Under the pieces are notes generated by a model, which searched no databases, was not told the DNA's origin, and saw only the letters and a program-made list of their open reading frames with translations. A DNA stretch of 61,725 nt, from positions 1-61,725 of the IMG/VR virus record IMGVR_UViG_3300043409_000886, one strand, 5' to 3'. This DNA comes from a virus. The first letter of the stretch is position 1. Each line of letters starts with the position of its first letter. The translations under genes and the position numbers were made by a program. Shown here piece after piece: positions 40,686 to 49,455 of the stretch.

Positions 40686-41128
40686 GCGCCGTACTTCCTC
40701 GTCCCGGCTCGGTCAATAATTAGTGCGCTTCGCCTCGGCGCGTCACTCAGGGTGTTTGGCACTGAGATGTGGGTCCACCCACCACCTTGGGGGGTCGCAA
40801 ACTCGCGTATGACCTGATCGAAGGGGAGGTTGGAGTCAACCACACGCCGCACCACCTCGTCCGGGGTCATTCCGGGTACGCGGAGGTCTGCGGCGCAGCC
40901 CAGCCTGTGCTGGCTGGTGTCCTTGGAGCCCACCACGTCATTGACGGCCTTGGAGCGATAGGCTGAGGTGATTATAACTGGCTTGCCCCCGAGCAGGGTC
41001 TTGAGTTCCTCCAGCAGTACGGCGAGGCGCCTGAGGTTGAGCAGCGCCCGCTCGTCGGGGGTGTTGTCGAGGGTGCGGTGGCTGGTGCAGGTCAGCTCGG
41101 CGTAGCTGAAGTGCTCACTGAGCTGCAT
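40682..41128 (-). CDS. M15-family peptidase (D-Ala-D-Ala carboxypeptidase-like endolysin)
   Basis: 148 aa, ATG at 41128 overlapping the holin stop. Starts QLSEHFSYAELTCTSHRTLD, has IITSAYRSKAVNDVVG, then zinc ligands in SQHRLGCAADLRV (H and D) and WTHISVP (H), the M15_3 pattern. It should cut peptide stems of peptidoglycan. It is a second cell-wall hydrolase next to the GH24 lysozyme. Confidence 0.85.
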   Translation of the reverse strand: MQLSEHFSYAELTCTSHRTLDNTPDERALLNLRRLAVLLEELKTLLGGKPVIITSAYRSKAVNDVVGSKDTSQHRLGCAADLRVPGMTPDEVVRRVVDSNLPFDQVIREFATPQGGGWTHISVPNTLSDAPRRSALIIDRAGTRKYGA

Positions 41129-41559
41129 TACCTGTTGCCCTCAGCGCCTTTGATTTTCTCCACCGTCCTGTATCCACCAAGTCCCAACATCCCGAACAGC
41201 ACCGTCATCAGCGTGTCCATCTCTAACTGGGGAGGCAGCGTCCAGCCAAACAGGTTCTGCATTATCCAGCCTAGTATCGGTCGTGCAATCACTTGGTAAA
41301 ACAGGCCACCCGCACAAGTCCAGCCAACCGCAGGTCGCCATCCAGATACAAACCAGTTAGAGTTTTTAGCTTCCTCAAGGTTAGTTTGAATCTGTAACTT
41401 AGCTAAGTCAGTAGCCGAGGCAAGTTTTGCAAGTTCGCCCGTTTGCTCCATACGAGCAAGTTCTAATTCGGCGGCAGCTTTTTGTGCTGGATCGGGGAGG
41501 AAACGCTCAATCAACCCTTTACCAAAATCAATCGCCCCTTTCAAAAGGAGTGGGTTCAT
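41128..41559 (-). CDS. Holin, three-transmembrane (GTA_holin_3TM-like)
   Basis: 143 aa, ATG at 41559. Helical N-terminal half (LELARMEQTGELAKLASATD), then the family signature WFVSGWRPAVGWTCAGGLFY, hydrophobic segments, and LFGMLGLGGYRTVEKIKG near the end. Proteins of this type occur in lysis cassettes of phages and gene-transfer agents and permeabilise the inner membrane. Local GC is lower than in the flanking structural genes. Confidence 0.82.
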   Translation of the reverse strand: MNPLLLKGAIDFGKGLIERFLPDPAQKAAAELELARMEQTGELAKLASATDLAKLQIQTNLEEAKNSNWFVSGWRPAVGWTCAGGLFYQVIARPILGWIMQNLFGWTLPPQLEMDTLMTVLFGMLGLGGYRTVEKIKGAEGNR

Positions 41560-41801
41560 TGATTTTCTTTCCGGTCTGCCTTCCCGTCTAGCCTCTCAAA
41601 TATCTTAGCCAGCATCGACTTGATATCACGGATGTCTTCGCGGTAATCACTACGTGCAACATAGGCCGTGGGAAGGTCTTCGCGTAATGTAGCTAGGTCA
41701 GCCTTTAACTCCTTAACAGCAGACCAGAGTTCACGCGCAAACCATCCGAGGACAGTAAAGCCCCCGCCAAGTAGCGCGTTAATCAGGTCTTGGTTATTCA
41801 T
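41556..41801 (-). CDS. Small lysis-cassette membrane protein (holin/spanin accessory)
   Basis: 81 aa, ATG at 41801; the stop overlaps the holin start. One N-terminal membrane segment (LINALLGGGFTVLGWFARELW) followed by a coiled-coil tail (SAVKELKADLATLREDL, IRDIKSMLAKIFERLDGKAD). The layout fits an i-spanin or antiholin-like protein. I cannot separate the two without more evidence. Confidence 0.55.
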   Translation of the reverse strand: MNNQDLINALLGGGFTVLGWFARELWSAVKELKADLATLREDLPTAYVARSDYREDIRDIKSMLAKIFERLDGKADRKENQ

Positions 41802-42154
41802 GCCATCTCAACCCAAGCCAATGTTGCTTCATCCCATGTGTACCGTTTGCCATCTACGGGCATTGGAGTCGGCGCAGTCCACTGGCAAGTCTGCTCAACC
41901 AGCGTCCAGCTTGGGAAGGGTTGCGGCGGGATAAAGGCATCGCGTCCAGCATCAAAGGTAAATCCGATACCGGCGTAATTCTTACGCTTATTCCCGTTGT
42001 AGGAAGTCTGCTTCCACTCCCCACCCAAGAGCCGCTCACAGAACGCAGCGCCGAGGTACTCCTTCTCAACGCCTTGGGAGTCAGCCGTGTCCGTGTTCGA
42101 TACGACGATGACCTGAGTAACTACACCGTTTTCTACTCTAGCAAAATGTGCCAT
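41798..42154 (-). CDS. Phage tail-fibre-locus protein (VENGVVTQVIVVSN type)
   Basis: 118 aa, ATG at 42154. Starts AHFARVENGVVTQVIVVSNT and has KQTSYNGNKRKNYAGIGFTF, then PPQPFPSWTLVEQTCQWTAP. The same three phrases occur in small proteins near tail-fibre genes of many phages, including cyanophages. Their exact role is unknown; a fibre accessory or chaperone is plausible. Confidence 0.65.
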   Translation of the reverse strand: MAHFARVENGVVTQVIVVSNTDTADSQGVEKEYLGAAFCERLLGGEWKQTSYNGNKRKNYAGIGFTFDAGRDAFIPPQPFPSWTLVEQTCQWTAPTPMPVDGKRYTWDEATLAWVEMA

Positions 42155-42164
42155 GTTTATCCCT

Positions 42165-43835
42165 TTACCATGTGATTATTACGATACCTGAACCGCCAGC
42201 GCCAGTTGTAGGACTGCCGTTAGAAGCGCCGCCACCGCCGCCGCCTGTGTTACTTGTACCGCTAGTTCCGCTTCCTGATGTTCCGGTTGAGCCAGCACCG
42301 CCACCACCTGTACCACCAGCGCCACCTACGCCATAAATGTCAGAACTTCCTCCACCACCACCCGCATAGGTGACCGAGGAACCAGAGAGGCTATTTGCAG
42401 TACCTGTGCCGCCAGCACCACCTTGGTTTAATGTTCCATTAACGCCTACCGCGCCAGCACCGCCGCCGCCACTACCTACGTTGTTCCCGCCACTCTGGAA
42501 ACCCGTACCACCATTGTTACCCTGACCAGATGTAGCTGTCCCACCGGTATAGGTCTTGCCACCGCCACCACCACCTGATCCACCGTTACCACCGTTTGCG
42601 TTACCAGATGTACCACCACCCCCACCGCCACCGCCATCAGAGGTTATTGACGAGAATACAGAGTTACTACCAACATTACCCAATCCAGCAGTAGTCCTTG
42701 CCGCACCACCCGCACCTACTGTGATTGTGTATGCAGTTCCCGGCGTTACAGACAACCCAGTAGAAGTCCTAAAGCCTCCTGCACCAGCGCCGCCACCAAC
42801 ACCTGAAGAAAAGCCTTCGATGCCACCCCCACCACCACCAGCAACGACAAGGTAGTTCACACTCGTCACGCCAGTCGGAGCAGTCCAGATACCCGAGGAG
42901 TTGAATATCGCCATCCTACTGGGCGAGAGGTAGGAGATGATTACTATGCCTGAACCGCCTGTACCGCCAAAATAACTACCATCGCCACCACCGCCACCGC
43001 CCGTGTTGGCGGTTCCATTTGCGCCACCAGAACCAATACCTTCTGGGCCACAACCACCAGTACCACCTCCACCTGCCCCGCCAGCACCGCCTGTTCCGCC
43101 AGTTGGGTTACCAGTACCGCCACCGCCGCCGCCAGCATAAGTTACAGAAGCGCCAGAAATGCTACTAGCTGTTCCTGCGCCACCTGCGGCTCCTACGATA
43201 CCGTTTGCGTTTGAGCCAACTGCGGTTGCGCCACCACCGCCACCGCCAGTACGGAAATTAGATGGATCATAGTTACCGCTACCGCCAGCGTTACCTTGTC
43301 CTGAAGTTCCTGTCCCGCCAGCGCGATCAGAGTTGCCCCCGCCGCCGCCACCACCTGAACCGCCATTGCCACCGGGGTTGCCAACACCGGAATTATTTAA
43401 TGCCCCACCGTAGCCGCCTCCGGTAGAAGTAATAGAACTAAATACAGAATTAGAACCGGCGACTCCGTTACTATTAGTAGAATAAGCCCCACCCGCACCA
43501 CCAGCACCTACTGTTACCGTGTATGAAGTTCCCGGCGTGACAGCTAATCCAGTAGCGGTTCTAAAGCCACCAGCACCGCCGCCACCGCCGCGAGACCCGC
43601 CACCACCACCGCCACCCGCTACGACAAGATAGTCAACGCTCGTAACACCCGTAGGGGCTGTCCACGATCCCGAGGCGGTGAATTGCTGGATGATGCGAAA
43701 GCCCGGAACAGGCCAAAGACTTGCCGCTTGGTACGCAGCCTGTTGTTGTAGCGTCCAGATACCATTGGCTACGCCTAATACCCCGCCAGTTGGTGTGGTA
43801 GGGCTTTTGGTGATGATCTTGCCGATGTAATCCAT
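42165..43835 (-). CDS. Gly-rich tail fibre/tip protein 1
   Basis: 556 aa, ATG at 43835. A short N-terminal head-like part (about 60 residues) is followed by two repeats of a roughly 220-residue unit. Each starts with FxxSGxWTAPTGVTSVDYLV and VAGGGGGGG, then FRTATGLAVTPGTSYTVTVG, then long poly-Gly tracts ending GGSGIVIIxxL. This is a glycine-rich domain common at phage tail tips, able to form poly-Gly II sandwiches for receptor recognition. Strong similarity to the next gene shows duplication. Confidence 0.7.
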   Translation of the reverse strand: MDYIGKIITKSPTTPTGGVLGVANGIWTLQQQAAYQAASLWPVPGFRIIQQFTASGSWTAPTGVTSVDYLVVAGGGGGGGSRGGGGGAGGFRTATGLAVTPGTSYTVTVGAGGAGGAYSTNSNGVAGSNSVFSSITSTGGGYGGALNNSGVGNPGGNGGSGGGGGGGNSDRAGGTGTSGQGNAGGSGNYDPSNFRTGGGGGGATAVGSNANGIVGAAGGAGTASSISGASVTYAGGGGGGTGNPTGGTGGAGGAGGGGTGGCGPEGIGSGGANGTANTGGGGGGDGSYFGGTGGSGIVIISYLSPSRMAIFNSSGIWTAPTGVTSVNYLVVAGGGGGGIEGFSSGVGGGAGAGGFRTSTGLSVTPGTAYTITVGAGGAARTTAGLGNVGSNSVFSSITSDGGGGGGGGTSGNANGGNGGSGGGGGGKTYTGGTATSGQGNNGGTGFQSGGNNVGSGGGGAGAVGVNGTLNQGGAGGTGTANSLSGSSVTYAGGGGGSSDIYGVGGAGGTGGGGAGSTGTSGSGTSGTSNTGGGGGGASNGSPTTGAGGSGIVIITW

Positions 43836-43848
43836 TACGTCTCAGCCT

Positions 43849-45588
43849 TCAAAATGTAATGCTCCCAGTGCCAGTCCATGTGTAAGTCCTGTAGCCGCCA
43901 GACACTACGATGGATGGTGAGCCTGTCGTGGAGGTTGCTGCGGGGTAGGAATCGGCGTAACGGACTATCGCTATGCCTGAACCGCCTGAACCGCCTGTGG
44001 GGTTGCTGTATGAAACCGTGTTGCTACCACCGCCACCGCCACCCGTGTTAGCCGTTGCCGCGTTACCAGACCCACTAGCTACGCCGTTTGCACCGCCGCC
44101 CGTACCGCCAGCACCTTGAGTGCCGCTACCCGCAGCCGCGCCGCCGCCGCCGCCGTAATAAGTACCAGCAAAGGAGCGACCTATGCCGCCATCACCCGCA
44201 ACTGAAATATTACCTGCCATACCTACCGCTCCAGCACCGCCGCCACCTCCGGGGTTATTTGTACCGCTAACCGCGTAGCTAGTCCCCCCGTTATAACCCT
44301 GTACTGGAGAAGTTGATGGCGTGTTACCTGATCCGGGCAAACCACCGCTAAAAGTTCCAATGCGTAACGGGTTATCTCCACCGCCAGACCCCCCGCTACC
44401 GGCAGGGCTTCCATCAGCTTGTTGGTAAGAAGCCCCACCCCCGCCACCAGCAGATTCTATCTTTGCTCCGCCACCCGCAGCGCCTGTGTTCCAGCTAGAT
44501 ACGCCGCCACTTACACCAACAGCGTAGGCATACCCACCAGCGCCACCGTTACCAACCGTAACCGTGTAGGAAGTGCCAAGGGTTATAGCGTAATCTGTTG
44601 CCGTCCTGTATCCACCAGCGCCACCGCCACCGCCGTAGAACTGCCCACCGCCACCACCGCCACCCGCTACAACAAGGTACTCGATGGCAGTAAGAGGGGG
44701 AGAGGGCCAACTACTAGCCGCCTGATAGACAAGCTGGGAGATGAGTGTCCAGATTCCGGGTGCGCTAGACGTAGTAGCCAAAGGCGTAAGGTACTTAATA
44801 ATGACGATACCTGAACCGCCAGTAGCAGCAGCGCCGCTATTCCCACCACCGCCACCACCACCACCCGTGTTTGCTGTTCCCGCCGTAGCTGGAGTAGCAT
44901 CAGAACTACCAGCACCGCCACCAAAAGATGCGGTTCCGTTAGTCATATCGTATGACCCACCGCCGCCGCCGCCAGCATACTGCGTAGATGCACCTGAGAT
45001 TGAAGAAGATAAGCCAGCGCCGCCGTTACCAGCAGCATTTGATGCCGCCGCAGTTCCAGCCGCACCCGCACCGCCACCACCGCCACCTTGCCTACCAGCA
45101 GTAGTTCCACCGTCAGGGCCACCAGTACCACCCGCATTACCTTGGCCTGATGGCGAAGCTGCACCACCAGCGCCGTTATTCCCTCCACTCCCTGCGCTAC
45201 CACCACCGCCAGAACCACCGGATACTCCTGCTACCAAACCGTAAGAACCACCACCGCCACCACCTGTTGAGGTTATGGACGAAAATACAGAATTGTTTCC
45301 AGCCGTTCCTGTACTGCCATTGCTAGTGCTTCCTGCACCACCAGCGCCAACGGTTACGGTGTAAGAGGTTCCGGGGGTTACAGAAAATGCAGTAGCTGTT
45401 CTATATCCACCAGCACCGCCGCCACCGCCGTTACTTTTACCCCCACCACCACCGCCAGCAACAACAAGGTACTCCACCTGCGTAACGCCAGCAGGAGCCG
45501 TCCACGAAGTTGTACCAGAGGCGGTAAAGGTCGTAGCAGTAAATTGCGCGGCTAGTTTAAAACCGGCAGGGAAGCCGTGGATTGCCAT
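43849..45588 (-). CDS. Gly-rich tail fibre/tip protein 2
   Basis: 579 aa, ATG at 45588. Begins AIHGFPAGFKLAAQFTATTF, then two units with TSWTAPAGVTQVEYLVVAGG, poly-Gly tracts, YRTATAFSVTPGTSYTVTVG and GGSGIVIIKYL. It ends with a separate cap YTWTGTGSITF. A paralog of 42165-43835. Duplicated fibres with variable Gly loops are consistent with host-range variation. Confidence 0.7.
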   Translation of the reverse strand: MAIHGFPAGFKLAAQFTATTFTASGTTSWTAPAGVTQVEYLVVAGGGGGGKSNGGGGGAGGYRTATAFSVTPGTSYTVTVGAGGAGSTSNGSTGTAGNNSVFSSITSTGGGGGGSYGLVAGVSGGSGGGGSAGSGGNNGAGGAASPSGQGNAGGTGGPDGGTTAGRQGGGGGGAGAAGTAAASNAAGNGGAGLSSSISGASTQYAGGGGGGSYDMTNGTASFGGGAGSSDATPATAGTANTGGGGGGGGNSGAAATGGSGIVIIKYLTPLATTSSAPGIWTLISQLVYQAASSWPSPPLTAIEYLVVAGGGGGGGQFYGGGGGAGGYRTATDYAITLGTSYTVTVGNGGAGGYAYAVGVSGGVSSWNTGAAGGGAKIESAGGGGGASYQQADGSPAGSGGSGGGDNPLRIGTFSGGLPGSGNTPSTSPVQGYNGGTSYAVSGTNNPGGGGGAGAVGMAGNISVAGDGGIGRSFAGTYYGGGGGAAAGSGTQGAGGTGGGANGVASGSGNAATANTGGGGGGSNTVSYSNPTGGSGGSGIAIVRYADSYPAATSTTGSPSIVVSGGYRTYTWTGTGSITF

Positions 45589-45990
45589 TTAGGTGATTAC
45601 TTCAAAGGAGGCTACATAGGTCAGCGCACTTCCCGTTCCTGAAGTCACACCAACAGACTGGTTCTCCGTCACATAGAACGAAGTGGTCTTGTCCGTAACA
45701 ATCAGTGAGGCATTAGCAGGTACGCTGATCTGGTAGGCGATGTAATAAGCCGTTCCACTTGCAAAGGTCGCGTTGTTTGCTATGGCAACCGAAGCTGCTG
45801 CCGCCGAGCCTGTAGTGTTCGACACAACGATGCTGTCGATCTTATTTACGCTACCAGAAGCTGGAGTCAGACCAGTCAGAGCAGTCGTACCGTTGTGCGT
45901 CCAAGTTGCTACAGCACTTGTGCCAGACGGCAGAACATACGCCGTGTTGCCGTTGATATTTGTTACGTTGACAATATTAGGGTTTGCCAT
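45589..45990 (-). CDS. Small fibre-locus structural protein
   Basis: 133 aa, ATG at 45990. Thr/Ser/Ala/Val-rich beta protein (NPNIVNVTNINGNTAYVLPS, DSIVVSNTTGSAAAASVAIA). Resembles small virion proteins encoded beside tail fibres. No catalytic motif. Confidence 0.55.
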   Translation of the reverse strand: MANPNIVNVTNINGNTAYVLPSGTSAVATWTHNGTTALTGLTPASGSVNKIDSIVVSNTTGSAAAASVAIANNATFASGTAYYIAYQISVPANASLIVTDKTTSFYVTENQSVGVTSGTGSALTYVASFEVIT

Positions 45991-45999
45991 GACTGCTCC

Positions 46000-46470
46000 T
46001 TAGAATCCGAAGATCATCGCCATAGCGATAGATTTGCCTGTTGAGATGCCCGTGTTTGCCACCCAAGTAGGGGCAGACGCCGCGCCGTTTGTCTGGAGAA
46101 CATAACCAGACGTTGATGCTGCCAATTTAGTAAATGCTGTTGTACCTGAGGCGTAGATGATATCGCCCACGGTGTACGAGGCGAACCCAGTCCCGCCGTT
46201 CGCAGCAACTAGCGTCCCAGCAACAGTCACCGCCCCGCTCGTTGCGGTGGATGGCGTCAAGCCTGTCGAGCCAAAGGTAATCGTCGTGACAGGGGCCGTG
46301 ACTGCATTGGACGCCAGCAGCTTCACAGTCCCCGCAGCGTTCTTGAAGTAAAGTTTCTCGTCAGTAGTATTGAGCGCCAACTCACCCGCGACAAGGTTCC
46401 CTGAAGTGGGGACCGCCGCAGCGGTTGGGCTGTAGTACAGCGAGATAGGCGTGTAGTTTGTTTGTGCCAT
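46000..46470 (-). CDS. Short tail-fibre protein
   Basis: 156 aa, ATG at 46470. N-terminal NYTPISLYYSPTAAAVPTSG with AGELALNTTDEKLYFKNAAG, then the fibre repeat ANGGTGFASYTVGDIIYASG and a short C-terminal end. The N-terminal phrase is common in phage tail-fibre proteins. Confidence 0.65.
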   Translation of the reverse strand: MAQTNYTPISLYYSPTAAAVPTSGNLVAGELALNTTDEKLYFKNAAGTVKLLASNAVTAPVTTITFGSTGLTPSTATSGAVTVAGTLVAANGGTGFASYTVGDIIYASGTTAFTKLAASTSGYVLQTNGAASAPTWVANTGISTGKSIAMAMIFGF

Positions 46471-46471
46471 T

Positions 46472-47929
46472 TTAGAATGTACCTCCGAAAATACCAGTTG
46501 TAGCCGTCACAGTCGTAGCCGCCACAGTTGTGAAGGCTCCCGTTGTTGTTGATGTTGCACCCACAGTGCCGTTGATGTTTATTGAAGCGGTTCCAGTCAG
46601 GTTAGTGACCGTACCGCTCGACGGAGTACCCAAAGCCCCGCCGTTGACTACAAACGCCCCCGCAGAGCCTGTGTTGACCCCCAGAGCCGTTACAACACCT
46701 GTACCCGTAGTCGTAGTGCTTGGGGCTACGCCAGCACCACCGCCGATAACAATCGCACTGGCAGCAAGTACGGCAGAGGTTGCCCACGTCGATGCACTAG
46801 AGAAGTAAGGGACGCCGCCGGAGGTTCCAGCGACGGTCAGGGCGGGTGTCGTCGTGGCCGTGGCCACCGAGACAATGCCCCCGGTAAAACCAACGCTGGT
46901 GACGGAGCCACTTCCCTTGTTATTGAACGTGTTCCAGTTGGTTGAGGTCAGGTACCCGTCGACGCTGGTCGTGGCGGCGGGGATGCTGATTGCGGGGGTG
47001 TTGCCCCCCGAGCTTACAACCGGCGCGGTGCCCGTCACGCTGGTTACCGCGGAGGCCCACGTGCCGTCACCGCGCCAGTAGGTCGTGGAGCCCGCGCTTG
47101 TGCCGCTGTTGAGGTTGGTCACCGGGAGGTTCCCCGACACGGCGCTGCCAAGAGCGATCTTGCCGTAGCTGGGTGCCACACCCACACCACCCGAGATGAG
47201 GGCGTTCCCCGTCGCGACGTCGGCCAGCGGGGAGAGCACGCCCGAGGCGGAGGCGTAGAGGATGTCCCCCACGTTGTAGGTGGAGATGTTGGTTCCGCCG
47301 TTGGCTACGGACACAGGCACGACGAGTGATATGGTGCCAGAGCCCGTGATGGTCCCGCCCGTGAGCCCCGTCCCGGTGGCCACCGAGGTCACGGTGCCGG
47401 CGCCGGCGGGTGTCGTCCACGTGCCGTCACCGCGCCAGAAAGTGCTTGCGCTGGCCCCGGTGCCGCTGTTGAGGTTGGTGACGGGGAGGTTCCCCGTGAT
47501 GCCTGTGGTGAGGGGGAGCCCCACCAAGTAGGTCGCCACCCCACCACTTGGGATGCCAAGGAACGGGGTGACGAGGGTGGGCGATGTCGCGCGCACCACG
47601 TCCCCGGTGCCTGTCGTGCCGCTGGTTATCTGTGACCCCGCGATGGCGATGGGTGTCGTGGAGGCCGTGGAGACCCGCCCCTTGGCGTCGAGCGTGACCA
47701 GCGTGGCGGTCGAGGCCGTGCCGTAGGTGCCCGCCACGGCCCCGTTGAGCGCCAGTGAGGGGTTAGGGTAGGTGCCGCTAAGGTCGCCCCCGGCCGCCCC
47801 GTTCGGGGGTCCCGAGGGGAAGTCTGTGAGGAGTATCTGCTTTGTCGTGCCGCCTTGGACGACAACCGTCACCTCCCCGCCTATCAGGGAGATTGCAACG
47901 GGTAGCTGGGTAATCGGACGGTCGGCCAT
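46472..47929 (-). CDS. Tail fibre with repeated shaft motifs
   Basis: 485 aa, ATG at 47929. N-terminal [20 protein letters not shown] and [14 protein letters not shown], then shaft repeats such as [40 protein letters not shown] and [10 protein letters not shown] that occur two or three times. Ends in FGGTF. A typical trimeric fibre shaft; it lacks an obvious C-terminal chaperone domain. Confidence 0.75.
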   Translation of the reverse strand: MADRPITQLPVAISLIGGEVTVVVQGGTTKQILLTDFPSGPPNGAAGGDLSGTYPNPSLALNGAVAGTYGTASTATLVTLDAKGRVSTASTTPIAIAGSQITSGTTGTGDVVRATSPTLVTPFLGIPSGGVATYLVGLPLTTGITGNLPVTNLNSGTGASASTFWRGDGTWTTPAGAGTVTSVATGTGLTGGTITGSGTISLVVPVSVANGGTNISTYNVGDILYASASGVLSPLADVATGNALISGGVGVAPSYGKIALGSAVSGNLPVTNLNSGTSAGSTTYWRGDGTWASAVTSVTGTAPVVSSGGNTPAISIPAATTSVDGYLTSTNWNTFNNKGSGSVTSVGFTGGIVSVATATTTPALTVAGTSGGVPYFSSASTWATSAVLAASAIVIGGGAGVAPSTTTTGTGVVTALGVNTGSAGAFVVNGGALGTPSSGTVTNLTGTASININGTVGATSTTTGAFTTVAATTVTATTGIFGGTF

Positions 47930-47941
47930 GGACTCTTTCTC

Positions 47942-48262
47942 TTATTGTTCTAAGTCGCCGGGCGCGCCGGGTTCGCCGTAGGGTGTGCCCTCGATGAACA
48001 TTGCATTCCCGTCCTCCGTCCAGAGCTGACTGTCTGGCAGCGCAACGGATACGTCGGGGCGCGGGAAGCGCAGTGCTATGTTCTCTGTCTGCCTAGCGGG
48101 CAGGCGCCACGGGTCGAACTTATCTAGATCGACCGAGCAGACGCGCATGCCCGGGAAGTTAGGGTCGGGCATGAGCTCTGTGTAGGCAAACTTCCTGCTG
48201 CACCGGTCGCAGATCGCAACCGAGAGCACGGAGTTGCCGCGGGTGTCTAGGTAGACGGACAC
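47942..48262 (-). CDS. Small Cys-containing structural-module protein
   Basis: 106 aa, ATG at 48262. N-terminal DTRGNSVLSVAICDRCSRKF followed by MRVCSVDLDKFDPWR, where C-x2-C plus a later Cys could bind zinc. The C-terminal half is Pro-rich. Similar small proteins sit between capsid and fibre genes in many phages. Confidence 0.55.
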   Translation of the reverse strand: MSVYLDTRGNSVLSVAICDRCSRKFAYTELMPDPNFPGMRVCSVDLDKFDPWRLPARQTENIALRFPRPDVSVALPDSQLWTEDGNAMFIEGTPYGEPGAPGDLEQ

Positions 48263-48265
48263 CCG

Positions 48266-48544
48266 TCACCCGTAGAACACTGTGATAGCTGTCGAGGCGG
48301 GCAGGGTGACGTGGACGTCCGTGAAGAACCGGATGCCATTCCCGGGTATCAGTGTGGAGATGATCGCCGTGTTGACGGTCGTGTCTATCTCGAGCCGCAC
48401 GGTGCCACTGGCCCCGCCGTCACGGAAGACGATGGCGCCGGCGCCCCCGGGCGCCACTTGGTACCCCTTGACGCGCGTCGTGGCCGCGTAGGCGGTCCCC
48501 GTTGCGTTTAGGTGTGCTGCATATACATCTGTCGAAAATGTCAT
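48266..48544 (-). CDS. Small beta-rich structural protein
   Basis: 92 aa, ATG at 48544. Beta-rich (VKGYQVAPGGAGAIVFRDGG, IRFFTDVHVTLPASTAITVF), the shape of small decoration or fibre-base proteins. Downstream of a GC hairpin at 48571-48588. Confidence 0.5.
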   Translation of the reverse strand: MTFSTDVYAAHLNATGTAYAATTRVKGYQVAPGGAGAIVFRDGGASGTVRLEIDTTVNTAIISTLIPGNGIRFFTDVHVTLPASTAITVFYG

Positions 48545-48570
48545 AACTAATTTCCTTTATATTAAACGAA

Positions 48571-48588
48571 CCGCCCCCGAGGGGGCGG
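48571..48588 (-). terminator. GC-rich hairpin between structural genes
   Basis: CCGCCCCC-GA-GGGGGCGG, a perfect 8-bp stem, lying after the stop of 48601 and before the next gene. A short T-rich stretch follows on the minus strand. Partial terminator or RNA stabiliser. Confidence 0.5.
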
Positions 48589-48600
48589 AAAGGCCGTTAA

Positions 48601-49158
48601 TTATGAGTTCGTGAGGCCGGCACCGTAGGCGGTGATGGAGCCGTCGTAGTTGCGGGGGGTGTAGCTCACCTGAAAGGTTCCGCCCAGCGAGCCGCTGGTG
48701 AGGGTCGTGACCGTGGCCGCCGTGAAGGTCAGGGTGACGTCGGAGGTGCCCACGTTGTTGACCAGCGCCGCGACTGCGGCCGTGGCGGTGAACACACCAG
48801 CGATTACGCCGCCGGCCGCTGTCGGGGTGATCGTCCCGATGGTGGTCGTGACAGCCGCGCTGTCCACGAGGGCGACGGTGATGACACCACCGACGAGGCC
48901 GCCGGCCGCGACGGTCTGAAACATCCGAAACGAGTGGATGTTAGAGCCGGCCGGGATGACGTACGGGGTCACCGTCGTCGAGCCCACGTCGGCCGTGGTC
49001 AGAACGGTCGTTACGGCCGTGACGGCCGCGATCGGGTTGGTGATGTAGCTTTCCTGCGTGGCGGTCAGGGCGCCCGTGTTGTCCGGGGCAATCGTGCCGT
49101 CGTTGGTGGGGTTGTTGCGTTTGAATATGCGCAGGGGGGAGGTAAAGGTGCTGGACAT
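48601..49158 (-). CDS. Structural protein downstream of the major capsid gene
   Basis: 185 aa. The ATG at 49158 has AAGGAAACCGAC ahead of it and is preferred to an upstream in-frame ATG at 49188. Val/Thr/Ala-rich beta protein (TTVTPYVIPAGSNIHSFRMF, GGVITVALVDSAAVTTTIGT). It may be a capsid decoration or fibre-base protein. First gene behind the promoter at 49253. Confidence 0.5.
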   Translation of the reverse strand: MSSTFTSPLRIFKRNNPTNDGTIAPDNTGALTATQESYITNPIAAVTAVTTVLTTADVGSTTVTPYVIPAGSNIHSFRMFQTVAAGGLVGGVITVALVDSAAVTTTIGTITPTAAGGVIAGVFTATAAVAALVNNVGTSDVTLTFTAATVTTLTSGSLGGTFQVSYTPRNYDGSITAYGAGLTNS

Positions 49159-49252
49159 GTCGGTTTCCTTACTTAGAGGTTGCCCCAAACAGTCACTAAG
49201 CTGTCGACCCGGAAGTGTTGGCCGTCTGGGTGGGGTGAATCTTCCTATAACT

Positions 49253-49283
49253 ACTTATACAAAAACTGGGCTAAATTCGCCCC
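49253..49283 (-). promoter_or_regulatory. Phage-type late promoter for the fibre genes
   Basis: Minus strand GGGGCGA (49283-49277), 17 bp, TATAAGT (49259-49253), then AGTTATAGGAAG. Directly preceded by the terminator at 49298, so capsid and fibre transcripts are separated here. Confidence 0.7.
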
Positions 49284-49297
49284 AAAACCTACAAAAG

Positions 49298-49330
49298 AAA
49301 AGGGGCTCCGACAAATCGGAACCCCTTTTT
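49298..49330. terminator. Terminator between capsid and fibre operons
   Basis: AAAAGGGG and CCCCTTTT plus TCCGA and TCGGA pair around CAAA, flanked by A- and T-runs on either side, so it can work in both directions. Confidence 0.8.
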
Positions 49331-49409
49331 CTAAAGCGCCGGCTGTGTGGCAACGGGTTTATCGTTCCCACCCACACTCCACTTGCTACCGGATTGCCAG
49401 TTCTTTAGA

Positions 49410-49439
49410 GAGGGGGCCCCGATAACTCAGTGCCCCCTC
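49410..49439 (-). terminator. Hairpin after the major capsid gene
   Basis: GAGGGGGC (49410-49417) pairs with GCCCCCTC (49432-49439), 17 bases past the capsid stop. With the hairpin at 49298 it forms a double terminator. Confidence 0.65.
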
Positions 49440-49455
49440 CTTATACCATCGGACT

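Noticed and set aside
42556-45244. Pro-rich plus-strand frames (for example 42556-42855 and 44741-45244)
   Set aside because: Antisense translations of poly-Gly codons of the tail-tip genes.
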